In this document: piece by piece, positions 5,150-6,105 of the stretch
Layout of the letters: the number at the start of each line of letters is the position of its first letter
Numbering within the stretch: position 1 is the stretch's first letter
Source: an uncultured bacterium
GTDB taxonomy: Bacteria; Actinomycetota; Actinomycetes; S36-B12
Reading direction: 5' to 3'
Length of the DNA: 6,105 nucleotides
Assembly (NCBI GenBank): GCA_903940375.1
Contig: CAJAKT010000248.1
Location: forward strand, 1 to 6,105
Notes under the pieces: model-generated
Database searches by the model: none
Told to the model about the DNA's origin: nothing
Seen by the model: only the letters and a program-made list of their open reading frames with translations
Position numbers and translations under genes: made by a program

Positions 5150-6105
5150 ATGGCCACCCCTCGCAGTCTCGCCGACGACCTGCGGCAGCGTGATGACGCT
5201 GCCATGGGACGGCTGCTGCGTCGCCGGCCCGATCTCCTGCACCCCGTGCCACCGGACTTCACCGCACTGACCGCGCGGGCGACTGCCGGCCCGTCCGTCT
5301 CCCGGTGCCTGGATGCCCTCGACACGATGCGCCTGCATGTACTCCACACGGCTGCCGAGCTGACCGTCGAGTCACCCGCCTCCTCAATCGAGATCATTGA
5401 TCGGGCCGGCCGTGACCTGCCGACCGAGGCCCGCGCCGATCTCGATGCCGCCCTCGCGGATCTCCACGACCTGGCCCTGCTCTGGGGAGCGCCCACGGCC
5501 CTGCGCGCCGTCCATCCGGTCCGAGACATGGTCACGACGGCCCTGACACCGCCGTGGCCGCGACCGGGTGCTGGCGACGGCGAACCACATGACCTGCACG
5601 ATGTGAACGGCCAGGCGGCCCTGCACGCCCGCGAGGCGCTGGCTCTCGTCCGCGACCTGCTCGACGACTGGTCGGTCCATCCGCCCGGGATCCTCCGCAG
5701 CGGCGGCCTCTCGCTGCGCGACTTCGCCGCGGCACGTGGTCGCCTGCAGGCCGACTGGGCACGGACCGCGCTGACGATCGAGATCGCCCACGCCGCGCGG
5801 CTCTTCACCGACGACCACGACGAGTCACCCCACTGGGTCCCAACCGACCACTACGACGCCTGGATCGCCAAGGAACCGGCCGAGCAGTGGATCGACCTGG
5901 TGCAGGCATGGCTGGCCCTGCCGCGACTACCGTCCATCGCCGACGAGAAGACGCAGGTGCTGTCGTCCGACCGTGACCGACGAGCCGTTCCCGTCCTGCG
6001 CCGCGAGATCCTCGGCCTGCTGGCCGGTCTGCCTGAGGGCGTATCCCTGGCGCAGGAACGCATCCTCGCCGTGCTCGATGACCATCAGCCGCGTCGAGCT
6101 GGTGA
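5150..6105 (+). CDS. Helicase-associated protein (XPB/Ssl2 N-terminal-like domain), 3' end outside window
   Basis: An open frame from ATG 5150 reaches the right edge without a stop: 318 full codons plus two bases. It begins MATPRSLADDLRQRDD, followed by GRLLRRRPDLLHPVP and PSVSRCLDALD. The motif PPGILRSGGLSLRDF (178-192) is typical of an actinobacterial family annotated as helicase-associated or helicase C-terminal domain protein (Pfam Helicase_C_3; mycobacterial Rv0862c, about 750 residues). Members are encoded close to the XPB DNA repair helicase. The visible part is helical and winged-helix-like, with no Walker motifs, as expected because the protein is not itself an ATPase there. It probably acts with XPB in DNA repair, but that is inferred from family context. 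The downstream DNA, not seen, would be expected to carry the rest and perhaps xpb. Confidence 0.85.
   Translation, partial: MATPRSLADDLRQRDDAAMGRLLRRRPDLLHPVPPDFTALTARATAGPSVSRCLDALDTMRLHVLHTAAELTVESPASSIEIIDRAGRDLPTEARADLDAALADLHDLALLWGAPTALRAVHPVRDMVTTALTPPWPRPGAGDGEPHDLHDVNGQAALHAREALALVRDLLDDWSVHPPGILRSGGLSLRDFAAARGRLQADWARTALTIEIAHAARLFTDDHDESPHWVPTDHYDAWIAKEPAEQWIDLVQAWLALPRLPSIADEKTQVLSSDRDRRAVPVLRREILGLLAGLPEGVSLAQERILAVLDDHQPRRAG

Noticed and set aside
4909..5808. 299-codon minus-strand frame across the two-helix protein and helicase-associated genes
   Set aside because: It is Arg/Ser-rich low-complexity translation antisense to two well-supported genes.
1..6105. Defence island, prophage, IS element or CRISPR array
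   Set aside because: There is no transposase, integrase, direct-repeat array or atypical codon use. The genes look like core actinobacterial chromosome.

Overview
The window looks like ordinary chromosome from a high-GC actinobacterium. Every gene strongly prefers G or C at the third codon position, and GTG starts are used. Several starts sit just downstream of TAnnnT -10 boxes with no Shine-Dalgarno sequence. Several genes belong to families I know mainly or only from Actinomycetota: DUF2530, DUF3027, DUF2771 and the helicase-associated partner of XPB. A member of the Propionibacteriales/Nocardioidaceae would fit, but the genus is a guess.

Layout, left to right: the 3' end of an MFS transporter (+); a secreted, membrane-anchored beta-propeller-like protein (-), preceded by a previously easy-to-miss 28-residue membrane ORF (-); a strong hairpin terminator; an NCS2/AzgA-type purine permease (-); a DUF2530 two-helix membrane protein (+); a DUF3027 protein with a Cys/His cluster (-); a DUF2771-like lipoprotein (+); a cold-shock protein with a C-terminal extension (-); an unrecognised two-helix membrane protein (+); and the first 318 codons of a helicase-associated (XPB/Ssl2 N-terminal-like) protein (+), which runs off the right edge.

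The genes mostly alternate strands. Convergent neighbours overlap at their 3' ends by 50, 10 and 4 bp. Divergent neighbours share short promoter gaps of 90, 62 and 79 bp. There is no gene-free stretch over 300 bases; the largest gap, about 125 bp, carries the terminator and a promoter.

The right-hand block (DUF2530, DUF3027, DUF2771, cold-shock protein, helicase-associated protein) resembles a neighbourhood that I recall in mycobacteria and other actinobacteria (cspB Rv0871, the Rv0875c-Rv0877 region, Rv0882, helicase-associated Rv0862c). The genes are not an obvious operon. The shared neighbourhood suggests conserved housekeeping functions in nucleic-acid and envelope biology, not a mobile or defence island. 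I saw no mobile element, CRISPR array, tRNA or rRNA. The most interesting items are the 28-aa membrane ORF coupled to the propeller gene, the recurring leaderless-type starts, and the uncharacterised conserved proteins themselves.
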